Origin: FEN-1191 sp964528845
Lineage (GTDB): Bacteria > Pseudomonadota > Gammaproteobacteria > Steroidobacterales > Steroidobacteraceae
Length of the DNA: 64,000 nucleotides
Direction: 5' to 3'
Assembly: GCA_964528845.1 (NCBI GenBank)
Contig: CAZGVE010000003.1
Span: 68,206-132,205 of the forward strand
Position 1 is the stretch's first letter, and each line of letters starts with the position of its first letter. This document shows positions 43,822 to 52,728 of this stretch, piece by piece. Under the pieces are notes generated by a model. That model had not been told where the DNA came from. It searched no databases and worked only from the letters and a program-made list of their open reading frames with translations. Both the position numbers and the translations under genes were made by a program.

Positions 43822-45207
43822 ATGAAAGCACCATTCGACATCGCCGGTGACTTCGACACGCCCGTATCAGCGTTCGCGAAGCTCGCACCGTTCAACCCGC
43901 GCTTCCTGCTCGAGAGTGTCGAAGGGGGCGAGCGGCTCGGCCGCTATTCCTTCATCGGCTTCGGCGAGGCGCTCGAGGTACGACTCGACGCCGACGGCTT
44001 CCTGATCGGCGCCGAGCGTCGCCCCGCGCCAGGCAGTGCCGGGGAGCTGCTGGACGGGCTGCGCCTCGCGTTGCGCCTGGCGCCGCGCCCGGAGCCCTCG
44101 CTCGGCAGCGTGCCCCTGGCCGGCGGCCTCGTGGGCTACACCTCCTACGATTTCGTGCGTTTCCTCGAACGGCTGCCCTCGCGGCTGCCGCCGCTGCCCG
44201 AGCTGCCGCTGCTGCACTACGTCGCGCCGCGCTCACTGCTGGTGTTCGACCATGTGAGCCGCGGCATTGCGCTGCTGCATGCAGGCACTGAGGCGGAGCG
44301 CAGCGCGCTGCGCGCCGAGGTCATCGCCGCGCTGCGCGGGCCACTGCCGCGCATCGCGACGCCGGGCGGTTTCTCGGCGCCGATTCCGGCCTTGAGCCGC
44401 GAGGCCTATATGGATGGCGTGCGCGCGGCCCAGGAGTACATCGCCGCCGGCGACGTCTACCAGCTGGTGCTGGCCTCGAGGTTCGCAGGGCAGCACGCGC
44501 TCGACCCGTTTCAGGCCTACCGTGCGCTGCGGCTGATCAACCCCTCGCCTTATATGTATTTCTGCCGCTTCGGCGCGCTGACCGTCGTCGGTTCCTCACC
44601 GGAGGCGCTGGTGCGGCTGCATGGCCGCACGGCCGAGCTGCGGCCGATCGCCGGCACGCGGCCGCGCGGCGCGGATGCGGCCGAGGATGCACGCCTCGAG
44701 GCCGAGCTGCTCGCCGACGTCAAGGAGAACGCCGAGCACGTGATGCTGGTCGACCTGGCACGCAACGATCTGGGCCGCGTCGCGCGCGCCGGCAGCGTCT
44801 ACGTGGACCCGTTCCGTTCGATCGAGCGCTACAGCCACGTGATGCACATCGTGAGCGGTGTGCGCGGCGAGCTCGATCCGCGCCGTGACGCCTTCGACCT
44901 GTTTGCGGCCACGTTTCCGGCCGGCACGCTGGTCGGCGCGCCGAAGGTGCGTGCGATGCAGATCATCGAGGAGCTCGAGCCGGTGCGGCGGGGGCTGTAC
45001 GGCGGGACCATCGGCTACTTCGGCGCGCAGGGCGGCATGGACCAGGCGATCACCATCCGCACCCTGGTGTTCCACGGCGACGAATTCAGCTACCAGGCCG
45101 GCGCCGGCATCGTGGCCGACAGCCAGCCGGCGGCTGAACACGACGAGGTGCTCGCCAAGAGCGCCGCGATGTTGCGCGCGCTGCGCATGGCGCAGGAGGG
45201 CCTGTGA
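43822..45207 (+). CDS. trpE: Anthranilate synthase component I
   Basis: 461 residues, somewhat shorter than the usual 490-520 owing to a short N-terminus. It makes anthranilate from chorismate using ammonia delivered by TrpG. The feedback-inhibition motif LLES is present (residues about 29-32, followed by VEGGERLGRYSFIG), so end-product inhibition by Trp is expected as well as attenuation. The C-terminal chorismate-binding domain has SSPEALVRL, the RPIAGTRPRG segment, DLARNDLGRVA, and GTLVGAPKVRAM. The start codon abuts the terminator T-run. Its stop overlaps the trpG GTG by 4 bp. Confidence 0.95.
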   Translation: MKAPFDIAGDFDTPVSAFAKLAPFNPRFLLESVEGGERLGRYSFIGFGEALEVRLDADGFLIGAERRPAPGSAGELLDGLRLALRLAPRPEPSLGSVPLAGGLVGYTSYDFVRFLERLPSRLPPLPELPLLHYVAPRSLLVFDHVSRGIALLHAGTEAERSALRAEVIAALRGPLPRIATPGGFSAPIPALSREAYMDGVRAAQEYIAAGDVYQLVLASRFAGQHALDPFQAYRALRLINPSPYMYFCRFGALTVVGSSPEALVRLHGRTAELRPIAGTRPRGADAAEDARLEAELLADVKENAEHVMLVDLARNDLGRVARAGSVYVDPFRSIERYSHVMHIVSGVRGELDPRRDAFDLFAATFPAGTLVGAPKVRAMQIIEELEPVRRGLYGGTIGYFGAQGGMDQAITIRTLVFHGDEFSYQAGAGIVADSQPAAEHDEVLAKSAAMLRALRMAQEGL

Positions 45208-45794
45208 ACGCGCGCCTGCTGTTGATCGACAACTACGATTCCTTCACCTACAACCTGGTGCAGGCCTTCCTGGTGCTCGGGGCGACGGTCGAGGTGCACC
45301 GCAATGACGTGATCAGCATCGAGCAGGCGCGCGCCCTGGCACCGACGCACCTGTGCATCTCGCCGGGTCCCGGCACGCCGCGCCAGGCTGGCATATCGAT
45401 GGCGATGATCGGCAGCTTCGCGGGTGAGATTCCGGTGCTCGGGGTGTGCCTGGGCCACCAGTCGATCGTTGAAGCTTTCGGCGGGCAGGTCGTGCGCGCC
45501 GGCCGCCTGATGCACGGCAAGACCTCGATCATCGAGCATGACGGCGCGGGAGTATTCGCGGGGATCACGCCGGGCTGCCAGGTCGGCCGCTATCATTCGC
45601 TGATCGCCGCGCCGGAGTCGCTGCCGGCGGAACTCGTGGTCACCGCGAGGACGGCAGAGGGCGAGATCATGGGCGTGCGGCACCGCCGCTTCATGGTCGA
45701 GGGCGTGCAGTTCCATCCCGAGAGCGTACTGACACCGGAAGGCCCGGCGATGCTGCACAACTTTCTGCGTGCCGGGCAAGGTCTGCGGGCCTGA
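45204..45794 (+). CDS. trpG: Anthranilate synthase component II (glutamine amidotransferase)
   Basis: 196 residues. Class I amidotransferase with nucleophile Cys in GVCLGHQSI (about residue 80) and the His-Glu pair in GVQFHPESVLTPEG. The N-terminus LLLIDNYDSFTYNLVQ is characteristic. It supplies ammonia to TrpE and may also serve the para-aminobenzoate enzyme PabB, as in many bacteria with a single TrpG. The start is GTG 45204 with GGAGGG upstream, coupled to trpE by a 4-bp overlap. It is a separate gene, not fused to trpD as in E. coli. Confidence 0.95.
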   Translation: MNARLLLIDNYDSFTYNLVQAFLVLGATVEVHRNDVISIEQARALAPTHLCISPGPGTPRQAGISMAMIGSFAGEIPVLGVCLGHQSIVEAFGGQVVRAGRLMHGKTSIIEHDGAGVFAGITPGCQVGRYHSLIAAPESLPAELVVTARTAEGEIMGVRHRRFMVEGVQFHPESVLTPEGPAMLHNFLRAGQGLRA

Positions 45795-45797
45795 GTC

Positions 45798-46856
45798 ATG
45801 CAGTATTCCCCTGCAGACTTGAGCGTGCTGCTCGACCGGCTGCTCGAGGGTGGCAGCCTCGAGCAGAGCGAGGCCGCGAGGCTGCTGGTCGCCCTCACGG
45901 CTCCCGATATTGCGCCGGCGATGGCCGCCGCGCTGCTGGTCGCGCTGCGCGCGAAGGGAGTGACGGCCGCCGAGCTGCGGGGCTTCGCGATGGCGATGCG
46001 CGCGCAGGCGCGCCGTCCGGAGTTACCCGCGCCGCTCGAGGCGGTCGACATCGTCGGTACCGGCGGGGATCGTTCGGGCAGCCTCAATCTCTCGACCGGC
46101 GCGGCGCTGCTGACGGCGGCCTGTGGCCTGCCGGTGGTCAAGCATGGCAACCGCTCGATCTCGAGTCGCGCCGGCAGCGCTGATGTGCTGCAGGCGCTCG
46201 GACTGCCGCTGCCGCTCGACGAGGCGGCGGCCGGACGCTGCTTTGCGGCGCTGGGATTCACGTTCCTTTTTGCCCCGTACTACCACCCGGCCACCCGCAA
46301 CATCGCGCCGGTGCGCGCCACGCTCGCGGTGCGCACGGTGTTCAACGTACTCGGTCCGCTGTCCAATCCGGCGGCTCCACCGTTCCTCGTGATCGGCGCT
46401 TTCAGCGAATCCACCGCGGAGCTGATCGCGCAGGCGCTGCAGGGTAGCGACATCCGCCGCGCGTTCGTGGTGCACGGTGCCGAGGGCTGGGACGAGCCGA
46501 CCCCGGTGGGTCCGTTCACGCTGTTCGACGTCGGGCCCGATCGCGTGCGACGCGAGCAGCGCACGCCGGAAGATTACGGCCTGCCGCGCTGCACTTCAGC
46601 CGCGCTGGCGGGTGGTGATGCCGCCTACAACGCGCTCGCGCTGCAGCGCGTGCTCGACGGCGAGAGCCACGACGCACACCGCGATGCGCTGCTGCTGGGC
46701 GCGGCCCTCGCGCTGGAAGTCAGCGGGCGCGAACATCAGCCATTGGCCGCGCTGCGGCGTGCCGCCGACGCGATCGACCACGGCGCGGCGCGCGCGCTGC
46801 TCTCGGGTCTGCGGCAATTCGGGGCCGCCCAAACCCAGGGTCTGGGGGCGGCATGA
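45798..46856 (+). CDS. trpD: Anthranilate phosphoribosyltransferase
   Basis: 352 residues. It transfers the phosphoribosyl group of PRPP to anthranilate. The PRPP-binding VDIVGTGGDRSGSLNLST loop is near 83-100, KHGNRSISSRAGSADVL near 115-131, and the metal-binding pair of the family is within the DDE-like segment near 220-240. The ATG is 3 bp after the trpG stop. The stop overlaps trpC in an ATGA arrangement. Confidence 0.95.
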   Translation: MQYSPADLSVLLDRLLEGGSLEQSEAARLLVALTAPDIAPAMAAALLVALRAKGVTAAELRGFAMAMRAQARRPELPAPLEAVDIVGTGGDRSGSLNLSTGAALLTAACGLPVVKHGNRSISSRAGSADVLQALGLPLPLDEAAAGRCFAALGFTFLFAPYYHPATRNIAPVRATLAVRTVFNVLGPLSNPAAPPFLVIGAFSESTAELIAQALQGSDIRRAFVVHGAEGWDEPTPVGPFTLFDVGPDRVRREQRTPEDYGLPRCTSAALAGGDAAYNALALQRVLDGESHDAHRDALLLGAALALEVSGREHQPLAALRRAADAIDHGAARALLSGLRQFGAAQTQGLGAA

Positions 46857-47677
46857 GCCTGGATTTCCTTGCCGCCATGGCCCAGGCGAGCACCGCGCGC
46901 GTCGAGCGCGCGCGCGCCGAGTGCAGCGAGGCGCAGCTGCGCTCGCTCGCGCTCGCGCGCCCGGCGCCGGTACCGCTGCGCCTCTCGTCGCAGGGCTTCG
47001 ACCTGATCGCCGAGGTCAAGCTGCGTTCGCCCGCGGCCGGCCGGCTCGGGGAAAGCACCGCCGATCTCGGCGCTCGGGTGGCCGGCTATGCGCATGCGGG
47101 TGCGGCGGCGGTCTCGATCCTGACCGAGCCGGCGCGCTTTGACGGATCGCTCGAACATCTGCGCCTCGGAGCCGCAGCACTGCACGGCATCGTGCCGGCG
47201 ATGCGCAAGGATTTCCTGGTGGATCCGTACCAGGTCTGGGAGGCCCGCGCTGCCGGGGCGGGGGGCGTGCTCGTGATTCTGCGCATGCTCACGGACGATT
47301 CGATCCGTGCCTTGCTCGACGCCGCCGTCGAGAGCGGGCTGTTCGTGTTGCTGGAGGCCTTCGACGAGGCGGATCTGCGGCACGCTGCACAGCTCGTCGA
47401 GGACTACGCGGGACGTGTCCAGCTGCTGGTCGGAGTCAATTGCCGCGACCTGGCCACTCTCGAAGTGGTACCGGGCCGGCTCGAGGCACTCAGCCGATCC
47501 CTGCCGCGCGGCGTGCCTGCCGTGGCGGAGAGCGGACTTTCGAGCGCCGTGGACGCGGCCCGGCTTGCGCGCGCCGGCTATGGAGTAGCACTGGTGGGCA
47601 GTGCGCTGATGCGCGCCGCCGACCCCGGCGCGCTCGTGCGCTCGATGCTCGCGGCCGGGCGGGCGGCGGGAAGCTGA
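46853..47677 (+). CDS. trpC: Indole-3-glycerol-phosphate synthase
   Basis: 274 residues, a (beta/alpha)8 barrel. Catalytic Lys and Glu are recognisable in LIAEVKLRSPAAG (about 49-61), MRKDFLVDPYQV (about 117-128), LLEAFDEADL and VGVNCRDLATLEV, with PAVAESGLSS near 219. It closes the ring to indole-3-glycerol phosphate. It is monofunctional, since trpF follows as its own gene. ATG 46853 overlaps the trpD stop. Confidence 0.95.
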   Translation: MSLDFLAAMAQASTARVERARAECSEAQLRSLALARPAPVPLRLSSQGFDLIAEVKLRSPAAGRLGESTADLGARVAGYAHAGAAAVSILTEPARFDGSLEHLRLGAAALHGIVPAMRKDFLVDPYQVWEARAAGAGGVLVILRMLTDDSIRALLDAAVESGLFVLLEAFDEADLRHAAQLVEDYAGRVQLLVGVNCRDLATLEVVPGRLEALSRSLPRGVPAVAESGLSSAVDAARLARAGYGVALVGSALMRAADPGALVRSMLAAGRAAGS

Positions 47678-47679
47678 CC

Positions 47680-48303
47680 GTGTGGATCAAGATCTGTGGC
47701 ATGACCAGCAGCGAGGCGGTGCTGGCGGCGCTCGAGGCCGAGGTTGACGCCATCGGCTTCGTGTTCGCCCCCTCGGTGCGACGCGTCGATCCCGCCGAGG
47801 CGGCGCAGCTCGCGCGGCCTGCGCGCGGGCGCGTCCGCTGCGTAGCGGTGATGCTGCATCCGGAGCAGGAACAGCTCGATGCGATGCTCCGGGTGTTCGA
47901 ACCCGATGTGCTGCAGACCGACCTTGCGGATTTCGAGCGGCTGCGCCTGCCGATCGGGCTCGGGCGGCTGCCCGTGCTGCGCGCGGGCCCCGTTCCCGGC
48001 TCCGACTTGCCGCGGCGGGTGCTGTTCGAGGGTCCACGCAGCGGCAGCGGTACCATCGGCGACTGGCAGCAGGCCGCGCCGCTGGCACGCCGCTGCGAGC
48101 TGGTGCTGGCCGGTGGCCTCGATGCGCGCAACGTCGGGGCCGCGATTGCCGGCGTACGGCCCTTCGGCGTCGACGTGTCCAGTGGGGTGGAGGCTGCGCC
48201 CGGAGTCAAGAGTCCGGACAAGATCGCCGAGTTTGTGAGTGCCGCGCGAGCGGCGTCTAGAGAGATCGTTCATGAACCCGTTCACGACCGTCGCCGAAGC
48301 TGA
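47680..48303 (+). CDS. trpF: Phosphoribosylanthranilate isomerase
   Basis: 207 residues from GTG 47680, giving the canonical MWIKICGMTSSEAV start. The catalytic Cys is in KICGMT and the catalytic Asp in VLQTDLADF. The phosphate-binding end VLAGGLDARNVGAAI and FGVDVSSGVE is complete. It converts N-phosphoribosylanthranilate to the carboxyphenylamino deoxyribulose phosphate used by TrpC. The GTG lies two bases after the trpC stop. The last 32 bp overlap the start of trpB, so the C-terminal tail is encoded in two frames. Confidence 0.93.
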   Translation: MWIKICGMTSSEAVLAALEAEVDAIGFVFAPSVRRVDPAEAAQLARPARGRVRCVAVMLHPEQEQLDAMLRVFEPDVLQTDLADFERLRLPIGLGRLPVLRAGPVPGSDLPRRVLFEGPRSGSGTIGDWQQAAPLARRCELVLAGGLDARNVGAAIAGVRPFGVDVSSGVEAAPGVKSPDKIAEFVSAARAASREIVHEPVHDRRRS

Positions 48304-49531
48304 ACGCACCCTGGCCGATCTGATCGCCGGCCGCCTGCCGGACGAGCGCGGCCGCTATGGGCCCTTCGGCGGCCGCTACGTGCCCGAGACGCTCATCCCG
48401 GCGCACGAGCGCCTGGAGCGCGCGGCGCGGCGCTGGCTCGCCGATCCGGAGTTCCGTGCCGAGCTCGACCGCGAGCTGCGGGACTGGGTTGGTCGGCCCA
48501 CTGCACTGAGTCCCGCCCCGCACCTCTCGCGGCGCTGGGGCGCCGAGGTATGGCTCAAGCGCGAGGATCTGGCGCACACCGGCGCGCACAAGATCAACAA
48601 CGCGCTCGGGCAGGCGCTGCTCGCACGCCGGCTCGGTGCGCGCCGCATCGTGGCCGAGACCGGCGCGGGCCAGCACGGAGTGGCCAGCGCCGCGGCCTGC
48701 GCCCGGGTCGGCCTGCCGTGCACCGTCTACATGGGCGAACTGGATATGCAGCGCCAGGCCCCGAACGTCGGGCGCATGCGGCTGCTCGGCGCGAAGGTGG
48801 TCCCGGTCACCAGCGGCGAGCGGACCCTGCGGGCCGCGATCGACGAGGCATTGCGCGATTGGGTGTCGGATCCGACCGGGACCTACTACCTGCTCGGTTC
48901 GGCCGTGGGCGGACACCCCTATCCCTACCTCGTGCGCGAGCTCCAGGCGGTCATTGGCCGCGAAGCGCGAGCGCAGATGCTCGAGCGCACCGGCGCGCTG
49001 CCCGACGCGATCGTCGCGTGCGTAGGCGGCGGCTCGAATGCGATCGGACTGTTCCACGCGTTCCTCGGCGATCCTTCGGTCGAGATCCTCGGGATCGAGG
49101 CCGGTGGCCGCGGCGGCGCGCTCGGGCTGAATGCGGCCACGCTGGCACACGGAAGACCCGGGGTACTGCACGGCAGCTATTCGATGCTGCTGCAGGACGA
49201 GAACGGTCAGATCCAGGAAACGCATTCCGTGTCCGCGGGGCTCGATTACCCGGGCGTCGGTCCGGAGCACGCGCTGCTCGCCGCGCTCGGGAGGGTGCGC
49301 TACGAGACAGCGGAGGACACAGAGGCGCTCGAGGCGGTGCGTGAATGTTGTGAATGCGAAGGCATCCTGCCCGCGCTCGAGACCGCGCACGCGCTCGCCG
49401 GTGCACGCCGCTGGGCAGGTTTGCATCCGGGGCGTCGCGTGCTCGTCGGGCTCTCCGGGCGCGGCGACAAGGACATGCCGACGCTCGCACAGACCCTGCT
49501 CGCTCCGCGCGCACCCGGGGCGACACCATGA
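48272..49531 (+). CDS. trpB: Tryptophan synthase beta chain
   Basis: 419 residues. It starts MNPFTTVAEAERTLADL, followed by the conserved GRYGPFGGRYVPETL. The PLP-binding Lys lies in KREDLAHTGAHKINN (Lys in HKIN), and the phosphate-binding GGGSNAIG is near 248. It condenses indole with serine. ATG 48272 is chosen over an in-frame GTG at 48239 since it gives the family N-terminus. It is of the TrpB1 type that forms the alpha2-beta2 complex with TrpA. The stop overlaps trpA by 4 bp. Confidence 0.96.
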   Translation: MNPFTTVAEAERTLADLIAGRLPDERGRYGPFGGRYVPETLIPAHERLERAARRWLADPEFRAELDRELRDWVGRPTALSPAPHLSRRWGAEVWLKREDLAHTGAHKINNALGQALLARRLGARRIVAETGAGQHGVASAAACARVGLPCTVYMGELDMQRQAPNVGRMRLLGAKVVPVTSGERTLRAAIDEALRDWVSDPTGTYYLLGSAVGGHPYPYLVRELQAVIGREARAQMLERTGALPDAIVACVGGGSNAIGLFHAFLGDPSVEILGIEAGGRGGALGLNAATLAHGRPGVLHGSYSMLLQDENGQIQETHSVSAGLDYPGVGPEHALLAALGRVRYETAEDTEALEAVRECCECEGILPALETAHALAGARRWAGLHPGRRVLVGLSGRGDKDMPTLAQTLLAPRAPGATP

Positions 49532-50316
49532 CCGGCATGCCAGCGCCGCGCGAGCGCATCGTGGCGGCATTGCGCGGCGCAGCCAAGCAGGGTCAGCCGG
49601 CACTGGTGGCATTCCTGACGGCCGGCTTCCCGGATCGGGAGGGCTTCCGCGCAACGCTGGCGGCGGTGGCCGGTGAGGCCGACGTCATCGAGATCGGTGT
49701 GCCATTCACCGATCCGATGGCCGACGGCGTGACCATTCAGCGTGCCAGCGAACAGGCGCTGCGCAATGGCGTGACGCTGCCCTGGATACTCGCGGAACTG
49801 GCGGGCATGGCGCCGCTGAGCACACCGGTGCTGCTGATGAGTTACCTCAACCCGTTGCTCTCCTACGGTCTCGCGCGGCTCGCCAGCGATGCTGCTGCCA
49901 GCGGCGTCTGCGGCTTCATCGTGCCGGACCTGCCGTTCGATGAGAGCGAGGAGTTCCGCGCGCTGCTCGCTCCGCGCGGACTGGCGTTGGTGCAGATGGT
50001 GACGCCGGTTTCGAGCAGCGAGCGGATCGCCAAGCTTGCCGGAGCCAGCCAGGGTTTCGTGTACGCCGTCACGATGACCGGCACGACCGGCAAGAGCATC
50101 GCGGCACCGGAAGATATCGCCGAGTACCTGCAGCGGGTGAGGGCCGCCGCAACCGTGCCGGTGTGTGCTGGATTCGGGATCCGCAGCCGCGAGCAGGTCG
50201 ACGGACTGCGCGGGCTCGTGGACGGGGTCATCGTGGGCTCGGCGCTCGTCGAGGTGCTCGAGCGTGGCGAGTCCCCTGGGGCCTGGCTGGCCGCGCTGCG
50301 CCCACCGCGCAGGTGA
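49528..50316 (+). CDS. trpA: Tryptophan synthase alpha chain
   Basis: 262 residues, a (beta/alpha)8 barrel. It cleaves indole-3-glycerol phosphate to indole and glyceraldehyde 3-phosphate. The catalytic Glu and Asp are in VIEIGVPFTDPMADG, the corresponding positions of Glu49 and Asp60. The channel-facing MTGTTGKS and the phosphate-binding AGFGIRSREQV are present. It is the last biosynthetic gene of the operon. The stop overlaps the GTG of the next gene by 4 bp. Confidence 0.96.
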   Translation: MTGMPAPRERIVAALRGAAKQGQPALVAFLTAGFPDREGFRATLAAVAGEADVIEIGVPFTDPMADGVTIQRASEQALRNGVTLPWILAELAGMAPLSTPVLLMSYLNPLLSYGLARLASDAAASGVCGFIVPDLPFDESEEFRALLAPRGLALVQMVTPVSSSERIAKLAGASQGFVYAVTMTGTTGKSIAAPEDIAEYLQRVRAAATVPVCAGFGIRSREQVDGLRGLVDGVIVGSALVEVLERGESPGAWLAALRPPRR

Positions 50317-51044
50317 CCTCGCTGGTGACATCGCTGACAGTCGACGCACGCTTTTGCGGTCCTCCTGGCTGCGCCAACGGGGGTTACCTGGCAGGCCTGC
50401 TCGCTCGCCGTTCCCCGCAGCTGCTGTGCGTGCGGCTGGAGCGTCCCACACCGCTGGGGCGGCCCCTCGAGATCATCGCCGACGAGGCCGGTGGGCTGCG
50501 TCTCGAGCATTCCGGGATGATCTATGCGCGTGCGCGGCCGACCAGCCTCGCGCTGCAGGTGCCCCCGGCATTGAGCTATCGGGACGCGCTCGAGGCTTCG
50601 CGGCATTTCGTCGGCTTCACGCGCCATGCCTTCCCGAGCTGCTTCGTCTGCGGCCCGCTGCGTACGCGCGGCGACGGTCTGCGGATCTTTGCCGGCCGGG
50701 TAGCGGGCCGCGATCTCATGGCCGCTCCGTGGGTCCCCGATCCCTCACTCGCCGGCAGCGAAGGCAAGGTGCTGCCCGAGTTCATGGGTGCGGCCCTGGA
50801 CTGTCCGGGGTATTTCGCGGCGCGCGAGGATGCCGTGCCGATGCTGCTCGGCGAATTCACCACCCACGTGGACCGTTGCGTGCATGTCGATGAGCCATGC
50901 GTGATCCTCGGCTGGCGCATCCACGCCAGTGGACGCAAATATGAAGTGGGCTCGGCGCTGTTCGACGGCAGCGGCGAGCTGTGCGCCCGCGCCCGCGCCG
51001 TATGGATCGAACCGCGTCCGGTGCCGGCGGCACCCCCGCCGTGA
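50313..51044 (+). CDS. Double-hotdog acyl-CoA thioesterase-like protein
   Basis: 243 residues from GTG 50313; GTG 50325 is equally possible. The first half has FCGPPGCANGGYLAGLLA, resembling the N/HGG helix start of hotdog thioesterases. The second half begins CFVCGPLRTRGDGLRI, like the CFxCGP-x(n)-GL motif of PaaI-type hotdog proteins, so the chain probably forms two hotdog modules. No catalytic residue can be assigned with confidence. It is translationally coupled to trpA, yet such a function has no evident place in tryptophan synthesis. It converges with ubiB. Confidence 0.6.
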   Translation: MTSLVTSLTVDARFCGPPGCANGGYLAGLLARRSPQLLCVRLERPTPLGRPLEIIADEAGGLRLEHSGMIYARARPTSLALQVPPALSYRDALEASRHFVGFTRHAFPSCFVCGPLRTRGDGLRIFAGRVAGRDLMAAPWVPDPSLAGSEGKVLPEFMGAALDCPGYFAAREDAVPMLLGEFTTHVDRCVHVDEPCVILGWRIHASGRKYEVGSALFDGSGELCARARAVWIEPRPVPAAPPP

Positions 51045-51069
51045 GTGAGGGTTCACGGCCCTTGAGCAG

Positions 51070-52728
51070 TCAGGGGCGCCGCGCGCCAGGCAGCCAGGAG
51101 TACAGGCAGCCGAGTACCCCTAGTACCCCGAGCACAGCGCCGATCAGGCGCGGCTGCAGCCCTTGTCCGAACCACAGTACCGCGCCGATCAGCAGCGCCG
51201 TGCCGACGAGCGCACGATCGCGACGCTGGCTGCGCACCAGCAGCTCGAGGCGCAGTGGTTCGAGTGCGCCGGAGTCGCCGCGTACCGGAACCGCGCCGTC
51301 GCGGGACTGCTCTAGCATGCGCTGCGCATGGGGTGGCAGCGCCTTGAGCACCTCCAGCACGTCGGGCCAGCCGCGGCGCAGTTCGCGCCACACGGTGCGC
51401 GGGCTCATGCGCTCGCGCATCCAGCGGCGCAGCACCGGGCTCGCGGTCTGCCAGATATCCAGGTCCGGGTAGAGCTGCCGCCCGAGACCCTCGACGTTGA
51501 GCAGCGTTTTCTGCAGCAGCAGCAGCTGTGGCTGGATCTGGCCGTCGAAGCGCCGCAGCGCCTCGAACAGCCGCAACAGGACGGTGCCGAACGAGATCTC
51601 CTTGAGCGGGCGATCGAAGATCGGCTCGCAGATCGTGCGCACCGCCGATTCCATCTGCTCGACCCGCGCGCTCGGCGGCACCCAGCCGGACTGGATGTGC
51701 AGCAGTGCGACCCGACGGTAGTCGCGGTCGAACACCGCCAGGAAATTCTCCGCGAGGTAGCGCTGGTCGCGTAAGGCGAGCGTGCCGACGATGCCGAAGT
51801 CCACCGCCGCGTAGCGCGGCTGCGCCGGATCCTCGGTCAGCACGAAGATATTGCCCGGGTGCATGTCGGCGTGGAAGAAGTTGTGCCGGAACACCTGCGT
51901 GAAAAAGATCTCGACGCCGTTCTCCGCCAGTCGCCGGAAGTCCGTGCCCGCGGCTCGCAGCCGCTCGATATCGCCGATGGGGATGCCGCGGATCCGCTCC
52001 ATGACCATCACGTCGGTGCGGCAGTAGTCCCAGTAGACCTCCGGCACGTACAGCAGCGGCGAGCCTGCGAAATTGCGCCGGATCTGCGAGGCATTGGCGG
52101 CCTCGCGCAACAGGTCGAGCTCATCGAGGATCGTCTGCTCGTACTCCTGCACGATCTCCAGGGGTTTGAGCCGGCGGCTCTCGGTCCACCAGCGCTGCGC
52201 CAGGGTTGCCAGCGCATAGAGCACTTCGATGTCCAGCGCGATCATCGACTTCATGCCGGGACGCAGCACCTTGATGATGACTTCGCGTCCATCCGGCAAC
52301 TGCGCCGCGTGCACCTGAGCGATCGATGCGGCGGCGAGCGGCGTCTCCTCGAAATGGGCGAGGCGTGTTTCCAGCGGGGCGCCCCAGCTGTGCTCGATCG
52401 CGGCACGCGCCAGCGCCCCCGGGAAGGGCGGCACGCTGTCCTGCAGGCGCGCCAGCTCGTCGGCAATATCAGTCGGCAGCAGGTCCCGACGCGTCGAGAG
52501 CGCCTGGCCGAACTTCACGAAGATCGGGCCCAGCTCCTCGAGCGCGAGACGCAGCCGCTCGCCACGGCTTTGCGGGGAGCGCCGCTGGAACCAGGTCCAC
52601 GGCGAGACGAAGAACACGAAGCGCAGCGGCCGGTACAGGTGCGTCGCACGCACGAAATCGTCGAGCCCGTGCCGCACGAGCACGCGCTGGATCCGGATCA
52701 GCCGTGCCAGGACGCGCGGCCGGATCAC
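51070..52728 (-). CDS. ubiB: Ubiquinone biosynthesis regulatory protein kinase-like UbiB
   Basis: 552 residues from GTG 52728. Atypical kinase of the ABC1/ADCK family. The signature KxGQ motif is in FVKFGQALSTRRDLLP (about 71-86) and the alanine-rich nucleotide loop is AAASIAQVHAAQL. The catalytic segment HADMHPGN and metal-binding VDFGIVG are present. Two hydrophobic C-terminal segments (about 500-545) anchor it to the inner membrane. It is required for ubiquinone synthesis, probably as an ATPase acting on lipid intermediates. It is coupled to ubiJ by a 4-bp overlap. Confidence 0.94.
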   Translation of the reverse strand: MIRPRVLARLIRIQRVLVRHGLDDFVRATHLYRPLRFVFFVSPWTWFQRRSPQSRGERLRLALEELGPIFVKFGQALSTRRDLLPTDIADELARLQDSVPPFPGALARAAIEHSWGAPLETRLAHFEETPLAAASIAQVHAAQLPDGREVIIKVLRPGMKSMIALDIEVLYALATLAQRWWTESRRLKPLEIVQEYEQTILDELDLLREAANASQIRRNFAGSPLLYVPEVYWDYCRTDVMVMERIRGIPIGDIERLRAAGTDFRRLAENGVEIFFTQVFRHNFFHADMHPGNIFVLTEDPAQPRYAAVDFGIVGTLALRDQRYLAENFLAVFDRDYRRVALLHIQSGWVPPSARVEQMESAVRTICEPIFDRPLKEISFGTVLLRLFEALRRFDGQIQPQLLLLQKTLLNVEGLGRQLYPDLDIWQTASPVLRRWMRERMSPRTVWRELRRGWPDVLEVLKALPPHAQRMLEQSRDGAVPVRGDSGALEPLRLELLVRSQRRDRALVGTALLIGAVLWFGQGLQPRLIGAVLGVLGVLGCLYSWLPGARRP

